A stretch of DNA of 14,581 nt, from contig CAZIVO010000094.1 of the NCBI GenBank assembly GCA_964542765.1, positions 1 through 14,581 on the forward strand, given 5' to 3'. Of this stretch, positions 1-7,382 are shown one piece after another; position 1 is the first letter of the stretch, and each line of letters starts with the position of its first letter. Both the position numbers and the translations under genes were made by a program. The notes below the pieces were generated by a model. That model had not been told where the DNA came from, ran no database searches, and saw nothing but the letters and a program-made list of their open reading frames with translations. This DNA is from CAZIVO01 sp964542765. Lineage in GTDB: Bacteria > Planctomycetota > UBA1135 > UBA2386.

Positions 1-2
1 CG

Positions 3-713
3 GTCCGATGTGGATGGTTTGGCTTGATCGGTCTATGTGCAACCATCGTCTTCACGCTGATCTATTGTCTTGGCTATGCCATTCGGGTGGACTCCCTCCA
101 GATGGCTCTCATGGCACTACTCAGCCCTCTCGCCGGCGCACTTCTCCAGTACATAGCCATCAGATTTTCCGATCAATGCGAGATGGTCGTGCGCAACACT
201 CCGTCACGCATGAGTGGATCTCACCTGTTCGATGTGCTCGGGATAGCCTTTTTCCTTGGCGGTTTGGCCTTCTTGGGGAGCGGCTTCTATCTGCTAGTCA
301 AGATAGGGTTCGAACCGAGTTCTTACTTCGGCATTCTCAGTGGCATGGCCTGTCTGGTCGCCTCTTGTGTCTACTTGAACTCATCTTTGATGAACATTGT
401 CGTGGACAAGACTGCGACCGTTGGACAGGACGGCCTGACGATTCTCGGATCCTTCATCAAAGCAGCCATGGCTAGCATTCGGCTCATCTTCGGTGTCAGT
501 GCCATGGCTGGCGGCCTCTTGGTCGCCATAGGTTCCGTCTGGTTTCTGTTCACTCCGGACCGAGACGCTATGGAGTGTTTCTCGGTTGGGCTGGCGACTA
601 CTCTTGTAGGAGGCCTCATGCCTCTTGCTGCCTACATCATTGCGAGCATCTACTACATCATAGTGGATGTACTCGACTCCATTATTCGCCTCGGTGACGG
701 ATCGAAAACCTGA
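3..713 (+). CDS. Polytopic membrane protein of unknown function (5' end outside window)
   Basis: The reading frame is open to the left edge and ends at TGA 711-713. A TTG at 24 could start it, but the frame continues upstream without a stop and no ribosome binding site is visible, so the gene is most likely truncated by the window. The visible product is about 236 residues with roughly six hydrophobic helices, the last pair lying in a long hydrophobic stretch (about residues 190-225) just before a short polar tail ending GDGSKT. A polar, basic segment follows the second helix. I do not recognise the family; an integral inner-membrane location is the only safe statement. No catalytic motif is seen. 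The neighbour downstream is on the opposite strand, so the two genes converge. Confidence 0.7.
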   Translation, partial: VRCGWFGLIGLCATIVFTLIYCLGYAIRVDSLQMALMALLSPLAGALLQYIAIRFSDQCEMVVRNTPSRMSGSHLFDVLGIAFFLGGLAFLGSGFYLLVKIGFEPSSYFGILSGMACLVASCVYLNSSLMNIVVDKTATVGQDGLTILGSFIKAAMASIRLIFGVSAMAGGLLVAIGSVWFLFTPDRDAMECFSVGLATTLVGGLMPLAAYIIASIYYIIVDVLDSIIRLGDGSKT

Positions 714-741
714 CGTTCGACGGGATCACTGTTGTAGTCAG

Positions 742-804
742 CTACAGGGATTCAACAAACGAGCAGGCACTCTGCGCCGGAGCCATGTGAGAGTTGGGTT
801 GGAG
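742..804 (-). repeat. Dispersed intergenic repeat, copy 1 (degenerate)
   Basis: The core GTGAGAGTTGG (787-797) matches the other copies, and the left arm with CAGGGATTCAACAA (745-758) aligns with copy 6. The TTCTAG block is lost. It lies about 7 bp beyond the stop of the sulfatase-like remnant at 811, read on the minus strand. The minus orientation is used for all copies because the promoter-like box reads that way. Confidence 0.55.
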
Positions 805-810
805 TTACAG

Positions 811-903
811 CTACTCGATGGTTGGGTGCATTGAAGCTCGCCAGGTCTCGAAGAGGGCGCTCAGTTCCTTGACGCGGTCGTCATGCTGATCGGCGATGAA
901 TGG
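811..903 (-). pseudogene. Remnant of a sulfatase C-terminus
   Basis: Read on the minus strand, about 30 codons ending at TAG 811-813 encode a tail containing ADQHDDRVKELSALFETWR and ending MHPTIE. This resembles the end of arylsulfatase family proteins, where a segment such as NLADQHPERVAEL leads into a final helix with a conserved Trp. An in-frame TGA lies two codons upstream (907-909), and no sulfatase catalytic region is present, so this can only be a decayed fragment, if real. It lies directly downstream of the TPR lipoprotein gene on the same strand. Recognition is by eye only. Confidence 0.4.
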
Positions 904-954
904 CAGTCATGATTTGGTGGGTTCGCGCTGGTCTGATGTTTTGGGCTTGGCGAG

Positions 955-2646
955 CTATTTCAGCATCACGCCGCAATAGCAGCTTGCTGGTGGGTTGATG
1001 TCGGCCCGCGCCCAGGCGCGCTTCAGCCTGGGTTGAAGTGTCGCCGCCTCCTCGACTTTGCCCGACTTCGAGAGGGATTGGTGAAGGCCCAAGAGACTCC
1101 AAGCATTTTCGGGGTGCTTCTCGAGGTCCTCTCGGTAGCTCGCCTCTGCTCCGAGGGCGTCTCCACTCGCGAGCTGGATAGCTCCGAGGGCGTGACGGAT
1201 CGGGATCATCCACGGAGGTGGCTCCGTGTAGATGAGCTTGTGTTCGCTCGCACATGTCTCGATCAACATCGCGATTGCTTTCTTCGCGTCTCCTTCGCGC
1301 CAGTAAATTTCGGCCTCTGCGACTCTGCGGGCCAGACTGAAGACGGTCTGGCAGGGGTTGAAGGCGATGGTCCACTCCTCGGGAGTCTCCGCTGCTGCGA
1401 GGTCGAAGAGAGAGAGTTCTTGGCGGGCTTCATCTGTACGGCCGAGGTTCGCCAGAGCGACTGTCCGAGAATACCTTCGCAGAGTACGGCTTGCCTTGCG
1501 GAACTCCGCGTAATCTGGATAGGCCAAGATCTCCTCCCACATCCCGAAACGGATGTAGACGTGGAGCCGGAGGGCGTTCATCCCATCCATGTAGGATGCG
1601 AAGGACTCGATTATCGAGTCCGGGATGAGTTCCTCGAGCTGCTCGACGTATTTCAATGCCAGATCTTTGCGCCCCTCCATCATCCCGGCGAAGGTGACGA
1701 ATTGGATGTTGTGTGCGAAGTAGTTCAGGTAGAAGGTCGGCTTCTCGTATTCCGAGAAGTACGCCTTGTCCAGTCTGACGGCTTTCCGGTTGACCCTGAC
1801 GGCGTCCTTGTAGCGGCCAACGTTCACGTAAATGTGAGAGGGCATGTGTACGAGGTGGCCGCTTCCCGGAACGAGCTTTCCGAGTCGATCGGCAGAGGCG
1901 ATTCCGCGCTCGGCCCGGCCAGAGGACTCGACCATATGGATGTAGAAGTGATGGGCCCCGGGGTGCTCCGGGTTCAGTTCAATGCAGCGTTCCAGGAGAG
2001 AGACGATCTCTTCTGACCTCTTGATCGGAGCATAGTCATTCGTCCAGTAATTCCAGGGCTGCAGCAGCATGAGAGACTCGGCATAGAGAACCCCAACGTC
2101 CGCATCCCGGGGTGAATTCTTCCAGAGATCTCCCATCGATTTCGAGTAGGCCTCATCAAGATGGGAGCGCTCCTTCGGATCAGGAGCCGGGACGACCGTC
2201 CGCTTCGCTTCAGCAGCGATGAGGGCCTGCTCCAGGGGGGTCGAAAGATGGGCGAGTCGCTGCGCCTCTCCCAGAGCGGCCTTTGCCCGGAGCGCCTCGC
2301 TGGAGGAAACCGCCGGGTTGTTGATGTCGATGCTGTAGATGTGAGCCAGTCCCCACCAGGCCATGGGGCACTCCGGAGAAGCCAATGCGGCGCGGGCATA
2401 GCAAGCCGCTGCCTGATCCTGATTGAAGCCGTAAGTGTAGCGGATGCCTTGGTCGAACCATGCTTGCGCCTCTTCCGATGCGCCGCTGACTTGACGGCCG
2501 TAAGCGCCGATGGGTGGTACTTCGAGGGCTCCCTGCGCGACCAGTTCAGCGACCTCGAGAGGATTCGGGACCTCTTCCTGATTTGTGGAGACTGTGCAGC
2601 AGGCTTGGAGGAGAGGGAGAGAGACGGCGAGGATCAGACGCTTCAT
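955..2646 (-). CDS. TPR-repeat lipoprotein
   Basis: The 563-residue product begins with a lipoprotein signal peptide (MKRLILAVSLPLLQAC, lipobox LQAC with Cys16), so it is probably anchored in the outer or cytoplasmic membrane facing the periplasm. The rest is alpha-helical with TPR-like units: one around residues 60-100 (WFDQGIRYTYGFNQDQAAAC, then MAWWGLAHI), a central conserved block HPGAHHFYIHMVE followed by GHLVHMPSHIYVNVGRYKDA, and C-terminal units around residues 460-545. This block order is typical of a widespread TPR family of environmental bacteria of unknown role; TPR arrays mediate protein-protein contacts. The start is well supported by AGGAGG (2655-2660) 8 nt before the ATG. A copy of the dispersed repeat and a TAGGAT box lie just upstream. 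It is probably monocistronic. Confidence 0.9.
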   Translation of the reverse strand: MKRLILAVSLPLLQACCTVSTNQEEVPNPLEVAELVAQGALEVPPIGAYGRQVSGASEEAQAWFDQGIRYTYGFNQDQAAACYARAALASPECPMAWWGLAHIYSIDINNPAVSSSEALRAKAALGEAQRLAHLSTPLEQALIAAEAKRTVVPAPDPKERSHLDEAYSKSMGDLWKNSPRDADVGVLYAESLMLLQPWNYWTNDYAPIKRSEEIVSLLERCIELNPEHPGAHHFYIHMVESSGRAERGIASADRLGKLVPGSGHLVHMPSHIYVNVGRYKDAVRVNRKAVRLDKAYFSEYEKPTFYLNYFAHNIQFVTFAGMMEGRKDLALKYVEQLEELIPDSIIESFASYMDGMNALRLHVYIRFGMWEEILAYPDYAEFRKASRTLRRYSRTVALANLGRTDEARQELSLFDLAAAETPEEWTIAFNPCQTVFSLARRVAEAEIYWREGDAKKAIAMLIETCASEHKLIYTEPPPWMIPIRHALGAIQLASGDALGAEASYREDLEKHPENAWSLLGLHQSLSKSGKVEEAATLQPRLKRAWARADINPPASCYCGVMLK

Positions 2647-2654
2647 GGGGGAGG

Positions 2655-2660
2655 CCTCCT
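2655..2660 (-). promoter_or_regulatory. Strong Shine-Dalgarno of the TPR lipoprotein gene
   Basis: The minus strand reads AGGAGG, 8 nt before the ATG at 2646. It is the best ribosome binding site in the window and fixes the start. Confidence 0.85.
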
Positions 2661-2679
2661 GAGTTCGGGAGAGCGAAGG

Positions 2680-2685
2680 ATCCTA
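2680..2685 (-). promoter_or_regulatory. Candidate -10 box for the TPR lipoprotein gene
   Basis: The minus strand reads GGGTAGGATCC. The TAGGAT hexamer lies 33 nt before the ATG. A second candidate, TAGAAT (2698-2703), lies inside repeat copy 2. Either could serve; a -35 hexamer is not convincing. Confidence 0.35.
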
Positions 2686-2689
2686 CCCA

Positions 2690-2720
2690 CACTCCGTATT
2701 CTAGCCAGATGAGACTTGCA
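2690..2720 (-). repeat. Dispersed intergenic repeat, copy 2
   Basis: The core TATTCTAGCCAGATGAGA (2697-2714) matches copies 4 and 6; similarity fades after GAGACTT. It sits between the divergent TPR lipoprotein and DUF1080 genes, about 45 bp before the TPR lipoprotein start. Confidence 0.75.
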
Positions 2721-2800
2721 GAGGGGGACCCTGCTGGATCTGAACCAACGCCCCGAACCTCGTGCATCTCATGGCCGGATGCGTATCCTTTCGAGCAGCC

Positions 2801-3562
2801 ATGCACAAAAAACTTCGCTCACTGTCCCTCTTCGCAGTTGTCTGCGCCGCACTGACACCCCTTGCCACGCAAGATGACGACCTCCGGAAGGCGTTTGTCG
2901 ATGGTGATGGGTGGACACCGCTCACGCTTCAGGACTTCATCAACGTCAATGGTACGGCCGACACATGGACCGAGAAGGACGGAATGATTGTGTGTAGCGG
3001 TAAGCCCAACGGCGGCGCGCGCACGAAGAAGATGTTGACCAACTTCGAGATGGTTCTCGAATGGAGGCACCACAAACATGGTGGTAATGCTGGCGTGTTT
3101 GTCTGGTGCCCCGAATCTGCATTTACGGATCTCCCCCCCGGCAAGCTACCGCGCAGCGGCATCGAGGTGCAGGTGCTTGACCTTGGCTACGAAGAGAACT
3201 GGCTGAAATCCAAAGGCAAGCACTCCAATTGGTTCACCAGCCACGGCGATGTCTTTCCCGTTGGCAGTTCCAAGATGACCGCGTTCACGCCCGAGATCAC
3301 TTACAAGGATGATGCGGGCAAGGCATACAAGGTTGGCAACCCAAAGAGCCGGCGCAGTTTCCCCACCGAGCGGAGAACCTTGGCTGCCGGCCAGTGGAAC
3401 CACTACTACATCCGCGCCATCAACGGCGAAGTGCGACTGTGGGTGAATGGCAAGGAAGTGACAGGCGGCAACAACTGTCAGCCAGCCACCGGTTACCTCG
3501 CGCTCGAGTCGGAAGGATCGCTCGTTGAGTATCGCAACCTGATGCTGCGCGAACTGCCCTGA
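2801..3562 (+). CDS. Secreted DUF1080 (3-keto-disaccharide hydrolase-like) protein
   Basis: The 253-residue product starts MHKKLRSLSLFAVVCAALTPLA, a Sec signal peptide, so it is exported. An in-frame ATG exists at 2762, but it would put the signal peptide internally, so 2801 is preferred. The mature part is a DUF1080 (PF06439) concanavalin-like beta-sandwich: the entry motif GWTPLTLQDF, then TWTEKDGMIVCSG, the central LEWRHH with GGNAGVFVW, SGIEVQVLD, the exit motifs GQWNHYYIRAINGEVRLWVNGKEV, and a final YLALESEGSLVEYRNL. Length matches a single-domain member. Family members bind or cleave glycans in planctomycetes and verrucomicrobia; the substrate here cannot be stated. No convincing ribosome binding site precedes the ATG. 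Confidence 0.92.
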   Translation: MHKKLRSLSLFAVVCAALTPLATQDDDLRKAFVDGDGWTPLTLQDFINVNGTADTWTEKDGMIVCSGKPNGGARTKKMLTNFEMVLEWRHHKHGGNAGVFVWCPESAFTDLPPGKLPRSGIEVQVLDLGYEENWLKSKGKHSNWFTSHGDVFPVGSSKMTAFTPEITYKDDAGKAYKVGNPKSRRSFPTERRTLAAGQWNHYYIRAINGEVRLWVNGKEVTGGNNCQPATGYLALESEGSLVEYRNLMLRELP

Positions 3563-3624
3563 TCTGGCTCAAGCGCTTTCGTCGGGCGTGCTGCCCTCGC
3601 CAGATACCTTCGGCCACTCTGTGC

Positions 3625-3630
3625 TATCAT
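3625..3630 (+). promoter_or_regulatory. Extended -10 box upstream of the secreted protein at 3708
   Basis: TGCTATCAT gives a TG-N extended -10 hexamer (TATCAT) about 78 nt before the ATG at 3708. No good -35 is present, which is acceptable for an extended -10 promoter. Confidence 0.35.
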
Positions 3631-3707
3631 CCACCGTGGACGAGCGTCCGAGTCCCGGTAAGGGGCCTTCTCTCGGTAAGTATCCCCCCGCCAGGAATCC
3701 CCCAGCT

Positions 3708-4778
3708 ATGCAATTCGCAAAACCCATTCTCGGGGTGTGCAGCCTGCTCAGCGCCAGTCTGCTCAGCGCCGACCTCACCGGCCAGACCACGATCGTCTCG
3801 CCGGCCGCTTATACCAACAAGGAGGGACCACTCGGTTTTACCGTTCCTTTCTCCTACGGTCGCGGGCGCTACCAGCAAGTTCATGGCGACTTGCGTAAGC
3901 AGCCGGGAGCCATCCGCGGACTGGCTTGGCGCCGCGATGGACATTACGGAACCAATACCTCCATGGCCGCACGCAGCCTCGAAGTCGAGGTTTGGATCGG
4001 CGAGGGGGATTTCACTTTGTTCGGCACCACCTTCGACAAAAATTACGCGGCTCCGCCCACGCAGATCGTCGCCAAACAGAAGTTCAACTTCCCCGACTGG
4101 TTCAAGCTGCCGGCAACAACGCCGGCTCCCTTCAATGCGAGCATTCCCTTCACCAAGGTTGGCGTCTACACCGGCAAGTACGACTTTATCTGGGAACTGA
4201 AGATCCATTCGATGACTCCCACCAGCATGTACTATTCCGACTATGCCGGCGGACGACCGGGCAGCTTCTATGGCAGCTATCGGCGGCTTGGCGTCGGCTG
4301 TAAGACTGGCTTGGGTGGACCTGATGGCATGCGCTTGACCTGCTCCGTTTATGCCGTCGGAAGTGCACAACTCAATTTGTCCCTCTACGGATCCTACGGT
4401 GTGCCCAGCGCGCCCAGTGCAATCCTCATCGGCGTCGCCAATCTCAATTTGCAAATCCCCGGATTGTGCACCCGACTCTATCCCCACCCCGTAATCACAC
4501 TCAACCGCACGGCCTCGTCCACCGGGTCCGTCAGCGGTGGTAGACTCGCCATCTGGCCCTACAATCCAATCTACAAGGGCTCCAAGTTCTATGCGCAAGT
4601 GGCCTCCCTCGACGCGAGCCAGAAGGGTCTCCCGGTCGCCGCATCCAACGGCATCGAGGCCGAACTACCGGGACTGGATCCGATCAAGCTCTCCAACATC
4701 AACTACCGAGGCGGCCCAAACGGCTCCGCCGGGAGTCTTTATGTGGGTGCTGGTCTGGTGACGCGCATCACGCGCTGA
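3708..4778 (+). CDS. Secreted beta-rich protein, paralogue of the proteins at 12645 and 14040
   Basis: The product is 356 residues from ATG 3708, chosen because it opens directly into a signal peptide (MQFAKPILGVCSLLSASLLS) and has AGGA (3693-3696) upstream; the in-frame extension to 3588 is proline-rich and unlikely. The mature part begins QTTIVSPAAY and has HGDL, a GEGD/TF segment, a YTGKYDFIWEL segment, GVGC, YGSYGVPSAPSAILIGVANLN and a late FYAQVASLD...SNGIEAEL block. Every one of these aligns with the protein at 12645 (IVSPPGY, HGDL, YTGRQDLTWEV, GKGC, YGSYRDQPAVALMGF, FHQGASLD, LSNGVSSAI). The function is unknown; the beta-rich, cysteine-containing layout suggests an extracellular or envelope protein. 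The C-terminus GSLYVGAGLVTRITR resembles the paralogues' tails. It converges with the DUF1801 gene, leaving 31 bp. Confidence 0.85.
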   Translation: MQFAKPILGVCSLLSASLLSADLTGQTTIVSPAAYTNKEGPLGFTVPFSYGRGRYQQVHGDLRKQPGAIRGLAWRRDGHYGTNTSMAARSLEVEVWIGEGDFTLFGTTFDKNYAAPPTQIVAKQKFNFPDWFKLPATTPAPFNASIPFTKVGVYTGKYDFIWELKIHSMTPTSMYYSDYAGGRPGSFYGSYRRLGVGCKTGLGGPDGMRLTCSVYAVGSAQLNLSLYGSYGVPSAPSAILIGVANLNLQIPGLCTRLYPHPVITLNRTASSTGSVSGGRLAIWPYNPIYKGSKFYAQVASLDASQKGLPVAASNGIEAELPGLDPIKLSNINYRGGPNGSAGSLYVGAGLVTRITR

Positions 4779-4809
4779 TCGGGCGATTGAACCGGGCAAG
4801 GTTGAGTGG

Positions 4810-5238
4810 TTACTTGCCGCGGCGATCGGTGGTGGTGGCCCCCTTGATCTCCGGGGACTTGTAGGACTTCTTGATCAGTTTCTTGAGCGTGGGGATATGG
4901 ATGCCCTCAAGTTTCTTGATGTAGAGACAGGACTTGCCGATCTTGTGCTTGCCCAGTTTTTCCAGCAGGGTGGTTTGGTTCTCCAATACGCAGTGCAGGT
5001 AGAGAACCAGATTTTGTTTGCGGGGAGAGAAGCCAACCGGGAACCAGTCTCCCTCGGTCGTCTTGCCCCGGTAGTGGAAAGTGCCAAAGCCGACGATTGA
5101 TTTTCCCCACATGATGGCGGGCTCTCCGGTGAGTTCCTTCATCAGTTCCAGAACGGTCAGACAATCGGCATGCATCTGTTCGTCCGTGATGCTGGCAAGA
5201 AACTTGTCGACACGGGCATCGTTCTTTTGTGTTTTCAT
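4810..5238 (-). CDS. DUF1801 domain protein
   Basis: The 142-residue product fits a single DUF1801 (YdhG-like) domain: an N-terminal helix VDKFLASITDEQ, then ADCLTVLELMKELTGEPAIMWG, the conserved core GKSIVGFGTFHYRGKTTEGDWF, PVGFSPRKQNLVLYL, and a C-terminal GKSCLYIKKLEGIHIPTLKKLI. It has no signal peptide, so it is cytoplasmic. Members are small alpha/beta proteins related to the Fra/CyaY-like fold; their biochemical role is not established. Residues after about 128 form a basic tail (TTTDRRGK). No clear Shine-Dalgarno is present. Repeat copy 3 is about 80 bp upstream and contains the only promoter-like sequence I can see. Confidence 0.9.
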   Translation of the reverse strand: MKTQKNDARVDKFLASITDEQMHADCLTVLELMKELTGEPAIMWGKSIVGFGTFHYRGKTTEGDWFPVGFSPRKQNLVLYLHCVLENQTTLLEKLGKHKIGKSCLYIKKLEGIHIPTLKKLIKKSYKSPEIKGATTTDRRGK

Positions 5239-5299
5239 TTATGCATCGAACGGTTGAGGTTGACGAGCTTGTGGAAAATCCAAGAGTTGGGAGCTTCTT

Positions 5300-5367
5300 C
5301 ATGGCTCAATAAACCCGCGCCCCGCGTTCTAGCCAGGTGAGAGTCGGTTTGAAGCGGGGCTACTTAT
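5300..5367 (-). repeat. Dispersed intergenic repeat, copy 3 (best hairpin)
   Basis: This copy has the complete outer stem: GCCCCGC (5319-5325) pairs with GCGGGGC (5354-5360), followed inward by TTC/GAA and a weaker AGCC/GGTT stem around the GGTGAGAG loop. The stem includes the first base of the DUF6265 stop codon (complement of 5360-5362). On the minus strand the box reads TAGAAC. It separates the DUF6265 and DUF1801 genes, both minus. Confidence 0.8.
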
Positions 5368-5875
5368 TGGGCTTGCGCGGTGGATAGCGCTTCAGCTGGA
5401 TCGGCTGCCAGCTCATGGAGCCATCGCCTCCGCGCATGCGCAGCTTGATATCAAGCTGGTCATCGTTGCGGACGAGGGTCAGGCCTGAGAAGCGGGCATC
5501 GTCTTTTTTCACCGATTCGTAGGCGAAACGAACGGAGCTCTGTTGGTCCTCCCAGGACACGAACTCCTTGGAGAAGTGTTTCACCTTGAGCGCGAAGCCC
5601 TCGGCATCGGGGCCGATGACCATGATCTCGTAGAAGACCACCTCACCGCCTCGTACCAGGCGAAACGTGCCCACCATCGTGCCTGCCAGTGGATGGCTCC
5701 AGATCTCTTCGCACGTTCCGCCGAAGCCTTCACCACGCCACTCGCCTGCGAGCCAGGCGAAGTCCTCGATCTTCGGGTTGGTCGCCGCGGGCTTGGCGTT
5801 CGTATCCTGATGAGGTGGCGAACTGGAGACGAACACAAGCAAGAGGGGGAGCGGGAGCAGCAGAGCGCGCAGCAT
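5360..5875 (-). CDS. Secreted DUF6265 protein
   Basis: The 171-residue product starts MLRALLLPLPLLLVFVSSS, a signal peptide, after AAGGA (5882-5886) 6 nt before the ATG; the longer in-frame start at 6016 would run through repeat copy 4 and is rejected. The mature domain matches DUF6265 (PF19780): DFAWLAGEWRGEGFGG, then EEIWSHPLAGTMVGTFRLVR, VVFYEIMVIG, KVKHFSKEFVSWEDQ, SVRFAYESV and FSGLTLVRNDDQLDIKLRM. The fold is expected to be a small beta-barrel, lipocalin-like; ligand and role are unknown. Its C-terminus (PPRKPNK) overlaps the arm of repeat copy 3, which begins right at the stop codon. Confidence 0.88.
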   Translation of the reverse strand: MLRALLLPLPLLLVFVSSSPPHQDTNAKPAATNPKIEDFAWLAGEWRGEGFGGTCEEIWSHPLAGTMVGTFRLVRGGEVVFYEIMVIGPDAEGFALKVKHFSKEFVSWEDQQSSVRFAYESVKKDDARFSGLTLVRNDDQLDIKLRMRGGDGSMSWQPIQLKRYPPRKPNK

Positions 5876-5910
5876 GACGGTTCCTTTCAGGATCTGGGTG
5901 GCAGGGATCT

Positions 5911-5985
5911 TCCTGGCTTCAACAGAACAAAACGCGCCCCGCATTCTAGCCAGATGAGAGTTGGTTTGAAGCGGAAGCTGCCTGC
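5911..5985 (-). repeat. Dispersed intergenic repeat, copy 4 (full inner and outer stem)
   Basis: CCGC (5939-5942) pairs with GCGG (5971-5974), TTC with GAA, AGCCA (5948-5952) with TGGTT (5962-5966), around loop GATGAGAGT. The left arm with GGCTTCAACA (5915-5924) matches copies 6 and 1. On the minus strand the TAGAAT box lies about 65 bp before the DUF6265 start. Confidence 0.85.
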
Positions 5986-6000
5986 CTGAGAGGGACGCGG

Positions 6001-6006
6001 TAGAAT
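6001..6006 (+). promoter_or_regulatory. Candidate -10 box for a leaderless glyoxalase transcript
   Basis: TAGAAT is followed by 8 nt and the ATG at 6015. Initiation about 7-9 nt after the box would put the first base at or next to the start codon. No -35 is evident. Confidence 0.4.
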
Positions 6007-6014
6007 CGCAAGGC

Positions 6015-6401
6015 ATGGAACGGGTTAGAGGTGTCGGCGGAGTGTTTCTTCGGGCCTAGGACAAGGAGAAGTTGCTTGAGTGGTATCGAGATCATCTCGG
6101 CATCGAGTTCGAAGAGTGGGGAGGGGTGGTGTTCAAATGGCAGAACGAGGAGTCGCCGCATCGTCCGGGATCGACGACATGGTCGATCTTTGACAGGGAT
6201 ACCGATTACTTTGGCCCGAAGACCAGCTCTTGCATGATCAATTACCGTGTCGAGAACCTCGACAAGATGCTTGATCAACTCCGCACCGCAGGAGTTGAAG
6301 TCGATGAGAAGGTGGAAGCTTCCGAGTATGGTCGGTTCGGTTGGGCCGTGGACCATGACGGCAACCGCATCGAACTCTGGGAGCCGCCAGAGGGCATGTA
6401 G
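6015..6401 (+). pseudogene. Glyoxalase/VOC-superfamily gene interrupted by an in-frame TAG
   Basis: From ATG 6015 the frame reads MERVRGVGGVFLRA, then TAG (6057-6059), then DKEKLLEWYRDHLGIEFEEW on to a normal end at 6401. The joined product (128 codons plus the stop position) is one complete VOC beta-alpha-beta-beta-beta unit pair: GVGGVFLRA as the first strand, WYRDHLGI, SCMINYRVENLDKMLDQLRTAGVEV, and the end motif GRFGWAVDHDGNRIELWEPPEG, where the final Glu of RIELW is the usual metal ligand. Homologues carry a sense codon, usually Lys, where the TAG lies, so AAG to TAG is the simplest explanation. It may be a real nonsense mutation, a sequencing or assembly error, or a site of re-initiation (TTG at 6072). 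The reaction catalysed is unknown. Confidence 0.8.
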
Positions 6402-6469
6402 TTCCCCTGGAAGAGGCGTCGCTATAGCGCTCACTCATCAGCCTTTGTCTCGGTCTGATTTGTGAGAGC

Positions 6470-6512
6470 GCTCCACATTCTAATAAGGTGAGAGTTGGTC
6501 GGAGAGGTGGTG
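6470..6512 (-). repeat. Dispersed intergenic repeat, copy 5 (degenerate)
   Basis: ACATTCTAATAAGGTGAGAG (6475-6494) and GTTGGTC align with the core, but AGCCA is altered to AATAA, so the inner stem is lost. Just beyond, CTTCTTGGG (6513-6521) matches the flank of copies 7 and 8. Confidence 0.65.
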
Positions 6513-6521
6513 CTTCTTGGG

Positions 6522-6527
6522 TAGGAT
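6522..6527 (+). promoter_or_regulatory. Candidate -10 box for the membrane protein at 6576
   Basis: TAGGAT lies within GGTAGGATGTG, an 11-base string repeated exactly upstream of the CotH gene (7381-7391). It is about 48 nt before the ATG. Confidence 0.35.
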
Positions 6528-6575
6528 GTGTCTCTCTGATTCGATCATCGATAAATCTGTGACCGGAGTTTGACC

Positions 6576-7130
6576 ATGACCCCTGAGACATCTCTTTTCC
6601 TTCCTGCAATTCTCGGTGGGGTAGCGGTCTTTTTCATGTCCTTCCTCCTGCGAATGGTCGCCAGCTACCACTGGAAGGACTTTTCCCGCCTCCCCGACGA
6701 AGAATCGGTCATGGACGCACTTCGGTCCCAGAATGCCGGTGGCGGACAATTCTCCTTCCCTCACTGTGCGAATTTCGCACAGATGAAGGATGCCGCCTGG
6801 CAAGAGCACTACGCCAAAGGGCCAAAAGGAATCCTTTTCACCCTCCCTTCTGGCCCTGTTCCCATGGGGAAGGCTCTGCTGCAATCCTTCCTTTTCAACC
6901 TGGTGATTTCGCTCCTTGCTGCATGGGCAGTCACCCAGTTCATGGCACCCGATGCCGCGGCTTTCCAGGTGTGGTGCTTCGTTGCCATCCTTGGATTCCT
7001 GGCCTTTGGTGGAGCCAGTGTATGGGGGCCGATATGGAGGGGGACGGGCTGGCGCATTTGCCTTTTTGAACTCATGGACGGTGCTCTTTACGGAGCTGCG
7101 ATGGGTCTGCCTTTCTACCTTCTCGTCTGA
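6576..7130 (+). CDS. Conserved hypothetical membrane protein
   Basis: The 184-residue product starts at ATG 6576, with GGAG (6564-6567) 8 nt upstream; a TTG two codons earlier is less likely. About four transmembrane helices are visible: residues 8-28 (LPAILGGVAVFFMSFLL), about 107-125 (SFLFNLVISLLAAWAV), about 133-150 (VWCFVAILGFLAFGGASV) and the last ~20 residues. Between helices 1 and 2 is a soluble loop of ~75 residues with DFSRLPDEESVMDALRSQN, FSFPHC and a GPVPMG turn. I recall similar uncharacterised bacterial proteins with a FPHC loop but no established function. Cys and His in FPHC could bind metal (inference). It ends 270 bp before the CotH gene. Confidence 0.8.
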   Translation: MTPETSLFLPAILGGVAVFFMSFLLRMVASYHWKDFSRLPDEESVMDALRSQNAGGGQFSFPHCANFAQMKDAAWQEHYAKGPKGILFTLPSGPVPMGKALLQSFLFNLVISLLAAWAVTQFMAPDAAAFQVWCFVAILGFLAFGGASVWGPIWRGTGWRICLFELMDGALYGAAMGLPFYLLV

Positions 7131-7382
7131 GTTGCAAGGTGTTGGAAGTCCATGGCGCACTCATCACCGCATCTCGTTGCCAGCATCTATAGCCAGGCCA
7201 ATGTTGTTGCCGAGCTGGGCTGATTCTGCCGGGCGAAAACAGGCACTGCTTCATCAAGGGCGCTGAATTCCCTCCACCCTGGGTCGATGCGTGGTGACAG
7301 AGCGGCGGCTTTGTTTGGCGCAGGGGTTCAGCGGTCCACGAAGACGGTTTGTGTGGGGATTTCGGCTGGTGACGAGGAGGGG
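7131..7382. other. Non-coding stretch between the membrane protein and CotH genes
   Basis: No convincing gene or RNA is seen here. A segment around 7184-7210 (CATCTATAGCCAGGCCAATG) is loosely similar to the core of the dispersed repeat and may be a decayed copy or chance. Confidence 0.4.

Noticed and set aside
1033..2016. 327-codon open frame on the plus strand opposite the TPR lipoprotein
   Set aside because: It is a shadow of the minus-strand gene, which has a lipobox, TPR motifs and a strong ribosome binding site; the plus frame shows no family features.
2726..2749. tRNA-like T-arm (GTTGG, loop TTCAGAT, CCAGC) followed by AGGGTCC on the minus strand
   Set aside because: No matching 5' acceptor strand (GGACCCT), D-arm or anticodon arm is present upstream, so it is at most a chance match or a tRNA fragment.
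3627..4598. 323-codon open frame on the minus strand opposite the secreted protein at 3708
   Set aside because: The plus frame has a signal peptide and matches two paralogues in the window; the minus frame does not.
5876..6016. N-terminal extension of the DUF6265 protein
   Set aside because: It would translate through repeat copy 4 and place the signal peptide internally; a good ribosome binding site marks 5875.
7184..7210. Ninth copy of the dispersed repeat
   Set aside because: Similarity is limited to CTATAGCCAGG and GTTGTT with no pairing arms; too weak to count.
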